A stretch of DNA of 64,000 nt from positions 434,001 through 498,000 of the forward strand of contig NZ_AYSE01000004.1 of NCBI RefSeq assembly GCF_000504165.1. The letters run 5' to 3'. Origin of the DNA: Bacillus sp. FJAT-14578 (GTDB lineage Bacteria; Bacillota; Bacilli; Bacillales; Bacillaceae_H). The translations under genes and the position numbers were made by a program. The notes below the pieces were generated by a model. That model had not been told where the DNA came from. It worked only from the letters and a program-made list of their open reading frames with translations, and ran no database searches. Below are positions 43,095-52,109 of the stretch, piece by piece; positions within the stretch are counted from its first letter, which is position 1, and every line of letters begins with the position of its first letter.

Positions 43095-44264
43095 TTATCG
43101 TTCCGATTTCAGCATATTAAACACTTGCTCGACATCTTTATCTCCTCTACCCGATAAGTTGACAATGATGCTCTCATCTTTATCCATAGTCGCCGCAAGC
43201 TTCATGGCATAGGCAACAGCGTGTGAGCTTTCGAGCGCCGGGATGATTCCTTCTAATTTTGATAACGTTTGGAACGCTTCCAACGCTTCTTGTCCCGATA
43301 CCGTCACATATTCGCCTCTGCCTGTTTTCTTTAAATAGCTGTGCTCAGGTCCGACTCCCGGATAATCTAAACCGGCGGCAATGGAGTAGGTTGGTTTAGG
43401 GTTTCCTTCTTCGTCCAATAACGTGTAGCATTTAAATCCGTGAATGACAGCCGGTGAACCTTCTGTTAATGTCGGGGCTTCAGATGGCTCTACTCCAATC
43501 AATTGAACGGATGGTTCGTCAATATAATGGGCAAACGCTCCGATTGCGTTGCTGCCGCCTCCAACACAAGACACGACGGCAGAAGGTAGTTTTCCTTCTT
43601 TCTCTAATATTTGCCGCTTGGACTCCTCGCTGATGATGGCCTGGAAATGCTTCACCATGGTCGGGAATGGATGCGGACCGACCGCTGACCCCAATAGATA
43701 GAATGTATCTTTATAGTTTTCGACTAAATCATTCAGTGCCGCATCGACCGCATCTTTCAAACGGCCTTGTCCACTTGCGACAGGTACGACTTTCGCTCCT
43801 AACAACTCCATGCGGAACACATTGAGTGCCTGTCGCTCTGTATCCAATTTCCCCATGTAAATCGTGCAATCCATACCAAAAATGGCACAAGCCGTAGCGG
43901 TTGCGACACCATGCTGGCCCGCTCCGGTTTCGGCGATAATACGATGCGCTCCCATCCGTTTGGCAAGCAAAATTTGTCCGATCGCGTTATTGATTTTATG
44001 AGCCCCTGTATGATTCAAATCTTCCCGCTTTAAATAGATTTTCGCTCCGCCCGCTTTAGCCGTGATATTTTGGGCATAAGTAAGAGGATTTTCACGCCCT
44101 ATATATTCTCGTAAATAAAACCGCAGTTCTTCCACAAATTCGGGATCATCCTTATAGCGTTCAAAGTTTTCATCTAAAATGTTTAACACATGTTGTAAAT
44201 CTTCGTTAACAAAACACCCGCCAAATTCCCCGTAAAAGCCTTTTTCTACCTTGTTCATACTCAT
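43095..44264 (-). CDS. trpB: Tryptophan synthase beta chain
   Basis: The 389-residue protein has GAHKINNA with the PLP lysine (Lys90), AETGAGQHG with the catalytic glutamate (Glu112), the [12 protein letters not shown] phosphate loop and NLSGRGDKD. It joins indole and serine to tryptophan. ATG 44264 has GAGGAG 9-10 bases upstream. It stands outside any trp operon: trpA, trpC and trpF are not nearby, and a deacetylase-like gene is divergent. It may serve indole salvage. The length and N-terminus fit TrpB1 rather than the longer TrpB2. Confidence 0.93.
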   Translation of the reverse strand: MSMNKVEKGFYGEFGGCFVNEDLQHVLNILDENFERYKDDPEFVEELRFYLREYIGRENPLTYAQNITAKAGGAKIYLKREDLNHTGAHKINNAIGQILLAKRMGAHRIIAETGAGQHGVATATACAIFGMDCTIYMGKLDTERQALNVFRMELLGAKVVPVASGQGRLKDAVDAALNDLVENYKDTFYLLGSAVGPHPFPTMVKHFQAIISEESKRQILEKEGKLPSAVVSCVGGGSNAIGAFAHYIDEPSVQLIGVEPSEAPTLTEGSPAVIHGFKCYTLLDEEGNPKPTYSIAAGLDYPGVGPEHSYLKKTGRGEYVTVSGQEALEAFQTLSKLEGIIPALESSHAVAYAMKLAATMDKDESIIVNLSGRGDKDVEQVFNMLKSER

Positions 44265-44425
44265 TGTCAATCAACTCCTCTATTAAATCTTTGTAAGAAC
44301 ATCTACCCAATATATAGTACGATAAAAATTCTGAATATTCCTTCTTTATTAGAAGCAAAATAGAGAACAAAAAAGGAGGATTGCGTGGAAAAGTGGACAT
44401 GATAAGAAAAAAAGGAGAGATTGAT

Positions 44426-45214
44426 TTGAAAACATCGTTTATTTTCGTCTTGCTCATGTTTACTTTTAGTACCTCTGTTTTTGGACAAAATAATGCTTCA
44501 CCATCGTCTGTACCCGATAAAGAGTTAGCAATTGTCATCGATGATTTCGGCAACGATATGGCCGGAACGGAGGAAATGTTAAAACTGCCTGCAACGTTAA
44601 CGGTAGCCATCATGCCCTTTCTTTCTACCACCGCAGAGGATGCCGAACGAGCCCATCACTATGGCCATGAAATCATTGTTCACTTACCGATGGAACCGGT
44701 GAAAGGGAAGAAAAGCTGGCTTGGTCCGGGTGCCATCACGACCGATTTAAGCGATCAAGAAATTCGTAAGCGAGTCATATCTGCAATTGAAGCGGTCCCG
44801 CATGCGGTAGGGATGAATCATCATATGGGATCGAAGGCAACGGCAGATGAACGTGTCATGCGCATTGTGCTCGAAGTTTGCAAGGAGCGCGGCCTATTTT
44901 ATTTGGACAGCAAAACGACAGGAAAAAGCGTCATCCCGAAACTGGCAAAAGAGTTAGGTGTCCCTTATTTAGAAAACGAATTGTTTTTTGATGACATTTA
45001 TACGACCCAGCATATTGTCAAGCAAGCAAACATGCTGGCAAAAAAGCTTGAAGATGATGAGCAAATGATCGCGATCGGCCATGTGGGTGTAACGGGTTTG
45101 AAAGTAGTAAATGTCTTAAAACAATATATTCCGGTCTATAAACATGAAGCCAATATTGTCCCGCTTTCAGAAATGATTCCGGAGTATAAAATGATCAATA
45201 AAAGCATGCCGTAA
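44426..45214 (+). CDS. Divergent polysaccharide deacetylase family protein (YibQ-like)
   Basis: In the 262-residue protein a signal peptide (LKTSFIFVLLMFTFSTSVFGQ) is followed by a NodB-like barrel: LAIVIDDFGNDMAGTEEML, VAIMPFLSTTAEDAERAHHYGHEIIVHLPMEP, VGMNHHMGSKAT, LFYLDSKTTGKS and IAIGHVGVTGL. This is the DUF610/YibQ set. It is exported; enzymatic activity is unproven in the family. Start TTG 44426 with AAGGAGA 8 bases upstream is preferred to the ATG at 44381. It is divergent from trpB. Confidence 0.85.
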   Translation: MKTSFIFVLLMFTFSTSVFGQNNASPSSVPDKELAIVIDDFGNDMAGTEEMLKLPATLTVAIMPFLSTTAEDAERAHHYGHEIIVHLPMEPVKGKKSWLGPGAITTDLSDQEIRKRVISAIEAVPHAVGMNHHMGSKATADERVMRIVLEVCKERGLFYLDSKTTGKSVIPKLAKELGVPYLENELFFDDIYTTQHIVKQANMLAKKLEDDEQMIAIGHVGVTGLKVVNVLKQYIPVYKHEANIVPLSEMIPEYKMINKSMP

Positions 45215-45227
45215 CAGCATGCTTTTT
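45200..45227 (+). terminator. Terminator overlapping the deacetylase-like gene stop
   Basis: AAAAGCATGC/GCATGCTTTTT with a 7-base loop includes the last codons and stop of the gene. Confidence 0.85.
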
Positions 45228-45456
45228 CATTATGAATCATGATGATTTTTAAGGTTTCAAAATGATGGAAATAGGAAAACAAAAGAATAGAAACACCGTT
45301 TGAAATAGTTTTGATAAAAAAATAAAAAAATAATGAAACCTTTTTATCAGGTCAAACGTAATAGTTAAGAGAAGAAGCAGGAAGTCCTCTTCAAACAATA
45401 AAAATACCAAACTAAACACACTAAAACATGTAGCTTTTAAGGAGGAGTTTTAAAGA

Positions 45457-45897
45457 ATGAAAAAATTAATGACAGCAGTTTTGGCGGCGGCTATTGCCTT
45501 TACACCAGTAGGTGGAGTCGTTTTCCATGAAGAAGCAAGTGTGGTAAGTGCTAAATCATACAAATCGGGTAAAAAATCTTTTAATCTAAATAACAGTCCA
45601 TCTACCAATCAGCAAAAAGATACGCAAACAAATAGTTTGAGTAAAAAAACAACAAAAGATTCGACTCAAACAGCTGCTAAACCAAAAACGGGAGGCATCA
45701 TGAAAGGTCTTCTTTTCGGTGGTCTTGCAGGATTAATGCTTGGCGGACTATTAGCGAATCTGGGTGGTTTAGGTGCCATTATCGGCTTGCTAATCAATGT
45801 ATTGGCCGTAGTCGTGTTGATTTCAGTCATTCGTAAAATTTTTACTCATTTTAAAAAGAAGCGTGAAGAAGAGAAGATGAATCCATGGAAAAGCTAA
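45457..45897 (+). CDS. Secreted or membrane protein of unknown function, paired with YxcD-like gene
   Basis: The 146-residue protein has a signal peptide (MKKLMTAVLAAAIAFTPVGGVVF), a Ser/Thr/Lys-rich linker (residues 33-80), then glycine-rich hydrophobic stretches (GLLFGGLAGLMLGGLLANLGGLGAIIGLLINVLAVVVLISVI) and a basic tail. The layout recalls proteins annotated as Tim44-like in Bacilli. AGGAG lies ~10 bases before the ATG. It overlaps the next gene by 13 bases, which implies translational coupling. Confidence 0.75.
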   Translation: MKKLMTAVLAAAIAFTPVGGVVFHEEASVVSAKSYKSGKKSFNLNNSPSTNQQKDTQTNSLSKKTTKDSTQTAAKPKTGGIMKGLLFGGLAGLMLGGLLANLGGLGAIIGLLINVLAVVVLISVIRKIFTHFKKKREEEKMNPWKS

Positions 45898-46184
45898 AAA
45901 TTTCCGAACAAGACATCATTAATGCACTTTGTTTATATGTGGCCGATAAAAAACAAGTACCGCCGCAAGAAGTGGAAATCGAATTGATGTATGACGATGA
46001 TTACGGTTTTTCGGCGGAGTCGCATGTTAACGGGCGATCACAAATATTGATTACCGCCAACATGATTGAAGCTCTTCGTCTTTGGCTGGATGTCCAGCTG
46101 GGAATCGACCCGTTTGGAGCGGGACTGGAGCTAGTTTTGGATGATCATGAAGGCATTATTGCTTACGCGCGGATTAAACGATAA
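45885..46184 (+). CDS. YxcD-family protein (DUF2653)
   Basis: The 99-residue protein starts MEKLKISEQDIINALCLYVADKKQVPPQEVEIELMYDDDYGFSAESHVNGR and contains NMIEALRLWLDVQ; it matches YxcD of B. subtilis. It is soluble and its function is unknown. It begins inside the end of the upstream gene (GAAGAGAAG serves as its site). The terminator at 46,387-46,419 closes the pair after a 200-base 3' region, and the cassette with inverted ends begins directly behind it. Confidence 0.85.
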   Translation: MEKLKISEQDIINALCLYVADKKQVPPQEVEIELMYDDDYGFSAESHVNGRSQILITANMIEALRLWLDVQLGIDPFGAGLELVLDDHEGIIAYARIKR

Positions 46185-46386
46185 AAACGGGAGACATCGT
46201 AAATATAGAGTCAATATTTATACTAAAACTTAATGATAACGAACTGTTTCTTAAGGACTGGGATTTTACAACTGATGAACAAGGGTGAATCAAGTATAAA
46301 GGTCATACTATGTATAAAGCCGGATATTTCACCGCAATTAAAAAAATCCTTTCGAGTAGCTTGAAAGGGAAATAAAAAACAGTAAT

Positions 46387-46419
46387 AAAAAGGCGAGGAA
46401 TAATAAACCTCGCCTTTTT
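46387..46419 (+). terminator. Terminator of the yxcD-like operon
   Basis: AAAAAGGCGAGG/CCTCGCCTTTTT with a 9-base loop pairs perfectly. Its T-run continues into TTTTATTA, the sequence that is duplicated on the far side of the cassette. Confidence 0.9.
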
Positions 46420-46433
46420 ATTAGGCTCTGTTA

Positions 46434-46515
46434 AACTCTGCTGTTGATTTTCTTGTTCAACTCTGCTGTTGATTTTCTTGTTCAACTCCGTAGTTGAACA
46501 AGAAAATCAACAGCA
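46434..46515. repeat. Hairpin with tandemly duplicated left arm
   Basis: AACTCTGCTGTTGATTTTC plus TTGTTC is repeated twice in tandem (period 25, 46,434-46,483). The second copy pairs with a perfect 24-base inverted copy at 46,492-46,515 around a 4-base loop (CCGT). It lies just inside the left end of the cassette and abuts the yczE-like gene end, which it may terminate. Confidence 0.85.
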
Positions 46516-46517
46516 TT

Positions 46518-47162
46518 CTATATTGAATGCTTTTTAGCTTTATCATCATTTGGTGATGTACTAGATTGTGTTAATATGCGGTCTAATACTTTTTCAGTAA
46601 ATGGCATAAAGTAATTAAGTATTAGCCCCCCTAAACAAACGGTTAATAAAGTTCCAACACCAATTGGTCCATTTAAAATCATTGCCATTATCAAGAATAT
46701 GAGATAAATGAATGTTCTCGAAAAAAATATATTTGTTCTAGTTAATTCTTGTATGATTAATGTTAATCGGTCAACTGGAATCGGTGCAAAATTTGTGTGT
46801 AAATATGTGGCAGTTCCTAATCCTATAACAACTAAGCCGATTCCAAAACAAACAACTTTGCTGTACCATAGTTCAGGTGTTATCAAATTATGTAATAAAA
46901 AAAGCCACATATCAATACCAATACCCGTTATAAATGCTGTTAACAACCCCAAAACTTCTGGTCTTTGTCTTTTTAAAAATGAATTACAACATATCAATAT
47001 TAAAGCTATTATTATTTCCCAACTTCCCACAGTAAGCCCCACATTTATGGACAGTCCTACCAAAAGTGCATCAAAAGGTGAAGTTCCAAGGTCTGATTGT
47101 ATAGTCAAAGAAATACCAAGGGTTAATATTAAAATTCCTAATACATAAAAAACATATTTCAC
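46518..47162 (-). CDS. YczE/YitT-type integral membrane protein
   Basis: The protein is about 214 residues with five to six membrane helices: VKYVFYVLGILILTLGISLTIQSDLGTSPFDALLVGLS is the YczE signature (TLG.S......G..P.D), followed by GSWEIIIALILI and HTNFAPIPVDRLTLIIQ. Its function is unknown; in B. subtilis YczE is needed for surfactin/bacillaene production with Sfp. I chose GTG 47162 since AGAGG lies 9 bases upstream; an ATG at 47183 has no site. It is divergent from marR with palindromic operators between, so it is the likely target of that repressor. Confidence 0.85.
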   Translation of the reverse strand: MKYVFYVLGILILTLGISLTIQSDLGTSPFDALLVGLSINVGLTVGSWEIIIALILICCNSFLKRQRPEVLGLLTAFITGIGIDMWLFLLHNLITPELWYSKVVCFGIGLVVIGLGTATYLHTNFAPIPVDRLTLIIQELTRTNIFFSRTFIYLIFLIMAMILNGPIGVGTLLTVCLGGLILNYFMPFTEKVLDRILTQSSTSPNDDKAKKHSI

Positions 47163-47187
47163 TTTACTCGACCTCTTTATCATTATT

Positions 47188-47209
47188 TTTTGTTGCAAAT
47201 GCAACAAAA
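47188..47209. promoter_or_regulatory. MarR operator 1 (near-perfect palindrome)
   Basis: TTTTGTTGCA and TGCAACAAAA are perfect 10-bp arms separated by AA. It lies directly before the yczE-like start, as for a repressor operator. Confidence 0.8.
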
Positions 47210-47234
47210 TTAGGTTAAATTTAATATATATTAT

Positions 47235-47256
47235 TTTTATTGCATTTACAACAAAA
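47235..47256. promoter_or_regulatory. MarR operator 2 (degenerate copy)
   Basis: TTTTATTGCA-TT-TACAACAAAA matches operator 1 at all but one position in each arm; the central two bases also differ. It lies 22 bases upstream of marR, implying autoregulation; the two centres are 47 bases apart. Confidence 0.75.
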
Positions 47257-47277
47257 ATATGTACTAAGGAGTTAATT

Positions 47278-47730
47278 ATGAAGGAAATTCTTCGTGAAAT
47301 TGGAATGATTGCAAGGGCATTAGATTCTATAAGTAATATAGAATTTAAAGAATATGACCTTACAAAAGGGCAGTATTTGTACCTTGTGCGAATATGTGAA
47401 AACCCAGGAATCATTCAAGAAAAGTTAGCTGAGATGATAAAAGTAGACCGAACAACTGCAGCTCGTGCTATAAAAAAACTTGAAATGAATGGCTTTATTG
47501 AAAAGAAAGACGATCAACATAACAAAAAAATTAAAAAACTCTTTCCAACAGAGAAAGGGAGAAATGTTTATCCTTTTATAAAAAGAGAAAATGATTATTC
47601 CAATATCGTTGCATTAGAGGGATTTTCCGAAAGAGAAGTGGAAACCATTTTCAATCTTCTTCAAAGAGTAAGAAAAAATATAGAAAAAGACTGGGAATTT
47701 GTCAAAAAGGGAAACAAGAGAAATTATTGA
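47278..47730 (+). CDS. MarR-family transcriptional regulator
   Basis: The 150-residue protein has a winged helix: PGIIQEKLAEMIKVDRTTAARAIKKLEMNGFIEKKDDQHNKKIKKLFPTEKG. This is the MarR core with the wing residues D-x-x-x-x-K. AAGGAG precedes the ATG. It is followed 25 bases later by a paiA-like gene (same operon) and is divergent from yczE; two matching palindromes lie in the gap. The ligand is unknown. Codon use is AT-rich compared with the flanking genes. Confidence 0.9.
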   Translation: MKEILREIGMIARALDSISNIEFKEYDLTKGQYLYLVRICENPGIIQEKLAEMIKVDRTTAARAIKKLEMNGFIEKKDDQHNKKIKKLFPTEKGRNVYPFIKRENDYSNIVALEGFSEREVETIFNLLQRVRKNIEKDWEFVKKGNKRNY

Positions 47731-47755
47731 TTATATAAAGGAGCGACATATTTAA

Positions 47756-48274
<519 letters not shown>

Positions 48275-48357
48275 CTTTTTTTAAAGGGTGGATTATTATG
48301 TATCTACAAGTGGCATCTCTTATGAAGAAAAATCTACAAAAATGCAAATAAAAGTCA

Positions 48358-48412
48358 TTCCTTGTTGAACGGGTTCGTTAGTTGAAGAAGGAAGTCAAAA
48401 AGCCGGCTTTTT
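48358..48412. repeat. Two hairpins inside the right end of the cassette
   Basis: TTCCTTGTTGAAC pairs with GTTGAAGAAGGAA (two mismatches); then AAAAAGCCGGCTTTTT, a 16-bp palindrome with T-run, acts as a terminator for paiA. A tiny frame at 48,298-48,351 (17 codons) was not counted as a gene. Confidence 0.7.
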
Positions 48413-48737
48413 TATTTGATAAAAAATCAATACTATTGTTTAACAAAGCCTTTTATTAATAAGATTTCGTATATATTTTGGTACATATACGAAAACCTTA
48501 AACCAGTAATATCAAGGCTCAGCTGTATTTTGGTATAGGTGTTACTATATATTTACATCGTCTCTCGTTTTTTTGTTTGTTCAGTCTTACTGATAAGTCA
48601 TGTAACAGTCCAACAAGATAAAGGAACAGCTAATTGGGATTTACCTCCTTTTATATTTTATTTTTATGGTCATGAGAAGCAATGTAGAGAAATATTCATA
48701 TAAAGACCATAGCATCTAAGAGGAGTGAAGCGAGAAG

Positions 48738-49202
48738 ATGGTGACTTATGAAAATATGGACGATCAAACCGCTTATGCATTGATTGCCACATTAGGTATT
48801 TTCTCTTTATTTTTCGTGATTGTCGGACTGATCATTTATGTAGTATCTTCGTATTCCATCATGAAGCTGGCGAAAAATGCCGGGATTGAAAATGGCTGGT
48901 TTGCCTTTATCCCCATTTTGAATATGTATTTATACGGTGAACTGGTTTCCGCCAAACTCGGTGGAAACGGGGGGGTAAAGCTTCTGATTGCCTATGCGGC
49001 AGCCATTATCTTAAATCTTATTCCCATCGTCAACATTGTAGCGAGCATTGCTCTTTTTGTTTTCAGCATTTGCATTACCTATTGGCTATTTCAGCGATTT
49101 ACCGAGAAATCCGTCCTATATACCGTTTTATCATTTCTGACAGGTGGGATTGCCTATGCCATTTGCTTATATTTGATCCGGAAAAATAATCCGCTGTACT
49201 AA
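48738..49202 (+). CDS. Membrane protein of unknown function (154 aa)
   Basis: The protein has four membrane helices: YALIATLGIFSLFFVIVGLIIYVVSSY, then AKNAGIENGWFAFIPILNMYLYGEL, KLLIAYAAAIILNLIPIVNIVASIALFVFSI, and SVLYTVLSFLTGGIAYAICLYLI. The GW.AFIPI.N....GE. block is typical of small DUF5684-like membrane proteins. AAGAGGAG is ~13 bases upstream, a bit far. The gap 48,459-48,737 before it holds a short hairpin (TCGTATAT/ATATACGA near 48,466-48,491) and no gene. Confidence 0.75.
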   Translation: MVTYENMDDQTAYALIATLGIFSLFFVIVGLIIYVVSSYSIMKLAKNAGIENGWFAFIPILNMYLYGELVSAKLGGNGGVKLLIAYAAAIILNLIPIVNIVASIALFVFSICITYWLFQRFTEKSVLYTVLSFLTGGIAYAICLYLIRKNNPLY

Positions 49203-49210
49203 GACTTCGA

Positions 49211-49240
49211 GGAAGATTCAATTATTGGGTCTTCCTTTTT
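49211..49240 (+). terminator. Terminator
   Basis: The stem GGAAGA/TCTTCC with a 13-base loop is followed by TTTTT, after the membrane protein gene. Confidence 0.7.
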
Positions 49241-49335
49241 CATTTCGAACAGGTTTGGACAAGAAGTGAAGCGGAAATTTTAGTCGATAGTGAGCTGAAA
49301 AATTCAAAATCTCATTCTCCAATGAAAGGTTTCGT

Positions 49336-49365
49336 AAAAAAACGCACACAGAGTGCGCTTTTTTT
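49336..49365. terminator. Terminator-like hairpin
   Basis: AAAAAACGCAC/GTGCGCTTTTTT flank a short loop (one bulge), with A- and T-runs on both sides. It ends no obvious gene on the plus strand. Confidence 0.65.
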
Positions 49366-49465
49366 ATGGTGAACGGATTGGTAAATAAAGGACGATACTT
49401 TAACATACAGTGTTATGTATGCGGAATCTCTACCGGAAATTGTTTAAAGAAAGGAAGGGGACTGA

Positions 49466-49966
49466 TTGAAATCATTCTTTCAAAAAGCATCAGGTAAAAT
49501 GAAGGGATGGCTGGAAGATGAAGAAGGATTGCTGGGAAAAGCAAAAGAAAAAATAGCGGATAAAGGCATATCCATCCCATTAACGGCAGATATGCTGATG
49601 CGCGTTTTGCAAAAGCAAGTAAATGAACATGATCGCTTGCATACCCTGACCGTTTCGTTCCCAAAAGATATCATTCGATTTGAGGGTACCGTCAAGAAAT
49701 TCTGGTTGGCGATTCCTTTTGAATTGGATGTCAAACCAGTAAAAGCAGAAAAGCGAACGCTCTTTTTTGAGGTTGTCCATATGAAGCCGTTGAATCAAGA
49801 GTGGATCAAAAATAAGGTTTTGAACCATCCACCTTTGATGATTTATCAAAATCGAAACATGATTTTAAGCTTAAATGAGATTGATCAAGTCAGGGCGGTT
49901 CCTATTGGATATATTCAACATGTGGAAATCAAAAAGGAGAAGCTTTGGATCAAAATTGGATTATAA
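49466..49966 (+). CDS. Protein of unknown function (166 aa)
   Basis: The protein starts at TTG (GGAAGGGG 5 bases upstream) as MKSFFQKASGKMKGWLEDEEGLLGKAKEKI. No domain is recognised; the central part (TVSFPKDIIRFEGTVKKFWLAIPFELDVKPVKAEKRTLFFEVVHMKPLN) looks like a beta-rich lipid- or membrane-associated fold. There is no signal peptide. A small gene follows 62 bases later and may be co-transcribed. Confidence 0.7.
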   Translation: MKSFFQKASGKMKGWLEDEEGLLGKAKEKIADKGISIPLTADMLMRVLQKQVNEHDRLHTLTVSFPKDIIRFEGTVKKFWLAIPFELDVKPVKAEKRTLFFEVVHMKPLNQEWIKNKVLNHPPLMIYQNRNMILSLNEIDQVRAVPIGYIQHVEIKKEKLWIKIGL

Positions 49967-50028
49967 AGAATGGGGGCCAGTCAGAAAGCGCATATTATGG
50001 GGGAGATGACGACAAGGAGGCCGATTAC

Positions 50029-50172
50029 ATGAAAAAAGAGACGAATCAACAGAAACCAAAGATGAACAATGCTTTAAATGATGAAGTGACAGCCGCTTAT
50101 CAGAACGTAACGAATGAGCAAACCGGACAGCCGACTCCACAGCCAAAAGACTATGAAGAAATAGAATATTAA
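50029..50172 (+). CDS. Small hydrophilic protein (47 aa)
   Basis: The peptide starts MKKETNQQKPKMNNALNDEV and ends PQPKDYEEIEY, rich in Asn, Gln and Pro and likely disordered. AAGGAGG 8 bases before the ATG is strong evidence for translation. Its stop codon is the first base triplet of the double hairpin that follows, so it is terminated there. Confidence 0.65.
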   Translation: MKKETNQQKPKMNNALNDEVTAAYQNVTNEQTGQPTPQPKDYEEIEY

Positions 50173-50279
50173 GTTGTCATTCCAATGGGTAAAGCACTCC
50201 ATTGGAATGACAACTTATAAAATGGAGCATCATGAAAATCCAGCAAACACTAGGTTTTTATGTAATGCTCCATTTTATA
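50170..50279. repeat. Double-hairpin element, copy 4
   Basis: Hairpin X (50170-50217) has 19-bp perfect arms TAAGTTGTCATTCCAATGG around a 10-base loop. Hairpin Y (50216-50279) has 15-bp perfect arms TATAAAATGGAGCAT with the inner CATGAAAATCCAG and GGTTTTTATG, the same apex as copy 2 although the outer stem is entirely different. The two hairpins share two bases, as in copy 1. Confidence 0.85.
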
Positions 50280-50372
50280 TAAAACTAAAGTTGATCTTCC
50301 TTTTGAAAGAAGGGAAGAATCAGTTTCACAGTTGAAACAAGCTTTTCTGATCAAAAGCACGATCAACTGCTG

Positions 50373-51461
50373 TCACTCTTTGAGGGACAAACGATAGAGT
50401 CGGTCATCATTCTCAGCCGGTACCCCTCGGCCGTCCCGGTTGTTGCTGATGAAGTATAGATGGTCGCTTTCAACCAACGTGTCCCTCATGCGGCCGCCGT
50501 TATCAAAAACAGTGGCCGCTTTCATTTTTTCAAGGTCGAAAGCAAGGATACGAGAGCCTGCCAGCGTTGCTGCATATAACTTGCCTTGATGATAGCTGAT
50601 GCCGGAAGGGGCCCATGTATTCGTGCCGGAATGAAATAATGGCGTCACCATTCCTTTTGCTTGCTCATCACCTTGAATGAAAGGCCAACCATAATTTTGT
50701 CCTGGCTGAATGCGGTTGATTTCATCATGGGCGCTTTGGCCATGTTCCGAGCTGTATAATGTTCCTTTTTCATTCCAGGCAAGACCTTGCGGGTTCCGAT
50801 GGCCATATGAGTATACGTAAGAATTCGGAAAAGGATTATCTTTTGGAATCAAACCGTCTTGAGTCATCCTTAAAATTTTCCCACCCAGGCTTTTGCGGTT
50901 TTGAGCGATTTCAGGCGAGAGGGCATCGCCCGTTGTGACATAAATCATGCCGTCCGGTCCGATTTTCAAACGGCCGCCATTATGGAATTTTGCCCCTGGA
51001 ATTCGATCGAGAAGAACGCTTTTTTCAATCCACCGATTTCCCGTTTGTTCCATTAAAATGACGCGGTTATAAATCGTCTCTTTTTCCTTGAACGTATAAT
51101 AGGCATAGGCATACGGTTTTTCAGGGAAATCAGGGGAGAGAACGAACCCTAAAAATCCGCCTTCGCCTTCAAGATGAAGCTTTTTCGCAAGTGATAGATT
51201 TTGCCTCTCCATCGTCTGTTTCGTTTCGTTGAACTTCACAACAGCCCCTTTTCTTTCACTGATATACATAATGTTGCCTTTTTTCGTCATGGACCATGGA
51301 ATATCAAGGTTCTCGATCCATATTTGGGGTTCTATTGCCATGACGGGGAATGTTTCTTGGGTCGGCTCTTGTTCATGAGGAGGAGAGACCCCTTGTTCTC
51401 GGTTTGAAAGTGAGCATCCAGCAAGCACAATAACCAGCAGCCCCGCATATAACCTTTTCAT
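50373..51461 (-). CDS. Lipoprotein PQQ-dependent sugar dehydrogenase-like protein
   Basis: In the 362-residue protein a signal peptide ends in a lipobox (LAGC near residue 18), so it is anchored outside the cell. The body is a six-blade beta-propeller of the glucose/sorbosone dehydrogenase type: LDIPWSM, GEGGFLGFVLSPDF, FHNGGRLKIGPDGMIYVTTGD, SYGHRNPQGLAWN, SSEHGQSAHDEINRI and NYGWPF. Related to YliI/Asd. PQQ use is expected but no PQQ synthesis genes are seen. ATG 51461 has GGAGG 8 bases upstream. Confidence 0.88.
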   Translation of the reverse strand: MKRLYAGLLVIVLAGCSLSNREQGVSPPHEQEPTQETFPVMAIEPQIWIENLDIPWSMTKKGNIMYISERKGAVVKFNETKQTMERQNLSLAKKLHLEGEGGFLGFVLSPDFPEKPYAYAYYTFKEKETIYNRVILMEQTGNRWIEKSVLLDRIPGAKFHNGGRLKIGPDGMIYVTTGDALSPEIAQNRKSLGGKILRMTQDGLIPKDNPFPNSYVYSYGHRNPQGLAWNEKGTLYSSEHGQSAHDEINRIQPGQNYGWPFIQGDEQAKGMVTPLFHSGTNTWAPSGISYHQGKLYAATLAGSRILAFDLEKMKAATVFDNGGRMRDTLVESDHLYFISNNRDGRGVPAENDDRLYRLSLKE

Positions 51462-51532
51462 TGTCAAAACCTCCTACCCAAGGGATTTTTTTCATCATAC
51501 CACGTCAGAACAGCAAAATCCCCATTTAGGGA

Positions 51533-51847
51533 CTAACCGGCATGTTCGTCATGCTGCAGCATATGAAAGGCTTCTCGAATATTTTTATAGGTTCCCGTCG
51601 TCTTTTCGTCAATCAGCATTTCCCATCGGTTTTGCTGGGCAGCGAAGCGATCTGCCTGATCTTTTACGAGCGGGATTTTCACAACGATCTGTTTCCCGTC
51701 TTTTTTGAAGCGATAGCCGATATAATGCAAATCTGGCTGTGTTTCTTCCGAATACATCTCGATGGGTTCAATTCCATACTCTTTTTCAAATAGCTTGATT
51801 AAACGCTTTTTATCGTTATACACCGTATCCCAGCTTAAAAATAGCAT
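51533..51847 (-). CDS. Conserved small protein of unknown function
   Basis: The protein has about 104 residues, MLFLSWDTVYNDKKRLIKLFEKEYGIEPIEMYSEE, and ends EAFHMLQHDEHAG. It is soluble with no recognised domain; the C-terminal part (GYRFKKDGKQIVVKIPLVKDQADRFAAQQNRWEML) looks alpha/beta. I prefer the ATG at 51847, since AAGGTG lies 8 bases upstream; in-frame GTG and ATG codons lie 6-9 bases further up. It is upstream of and co-oriented with the sugar dehydrogenase gene, but a 70-base gap separates them. The region 51,914-52,073 holds an open minus-strand frame without a site that I do not call. Confidence 0.65.
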   Translation of the reverse strand: MLFLSWDTVYNDKKRLIKLFEKEYGIEPIEMYSEETQPDLHYIGYRFKKDGKQIVVKIPLVKDQADRFAAQQNRWEMLIDEKTTGTYKNIREAFHMLQHDEHAG

Positions 51848-52109
51848 ATACATCACACCTTTTCCTTTTTGTATGTAGTATTTTCCAATTAGATGAAAAA
51901 CAAACCTTTCTTTTCAAAGACGATACAAGGGTTGGTTATTGATTGAACGAACATTTTCAACAATAGGTTTCTTGTATTTATAAATTCTTTCTGTTTCTAT
52001 GGAATGGATTTCTTTTTCGCTCCATTGTTTATGCCTATACAGCCTGTCTTGCTTAGTAATAAACTGTATCAATAGCGAATTTTAAGGAATTGCAAAGGAG
52101 TTATCAGAA

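Noticed and set aside
46416-46423. TTTTATTA as a mere continuation of the terminator T-run
   Set aside because: Considered, but the same 8 bases occur exactly at the outer edge of the other inverted end, so a target duplication explains it better; the AT-rich sequence leaves some chance of coincidence.
48298-48351. Seventeen-codon frame after paiA with AAAGGGTGG upstream
   Set aside because: Too short to separate from chance, inside the right end of the cassette.
51914-52073. Open minus-strand frame of ~50 codons with protein-like composition
   Set aside because: No start with a site and no recognised domain; may be a remnant but cannot be supported.
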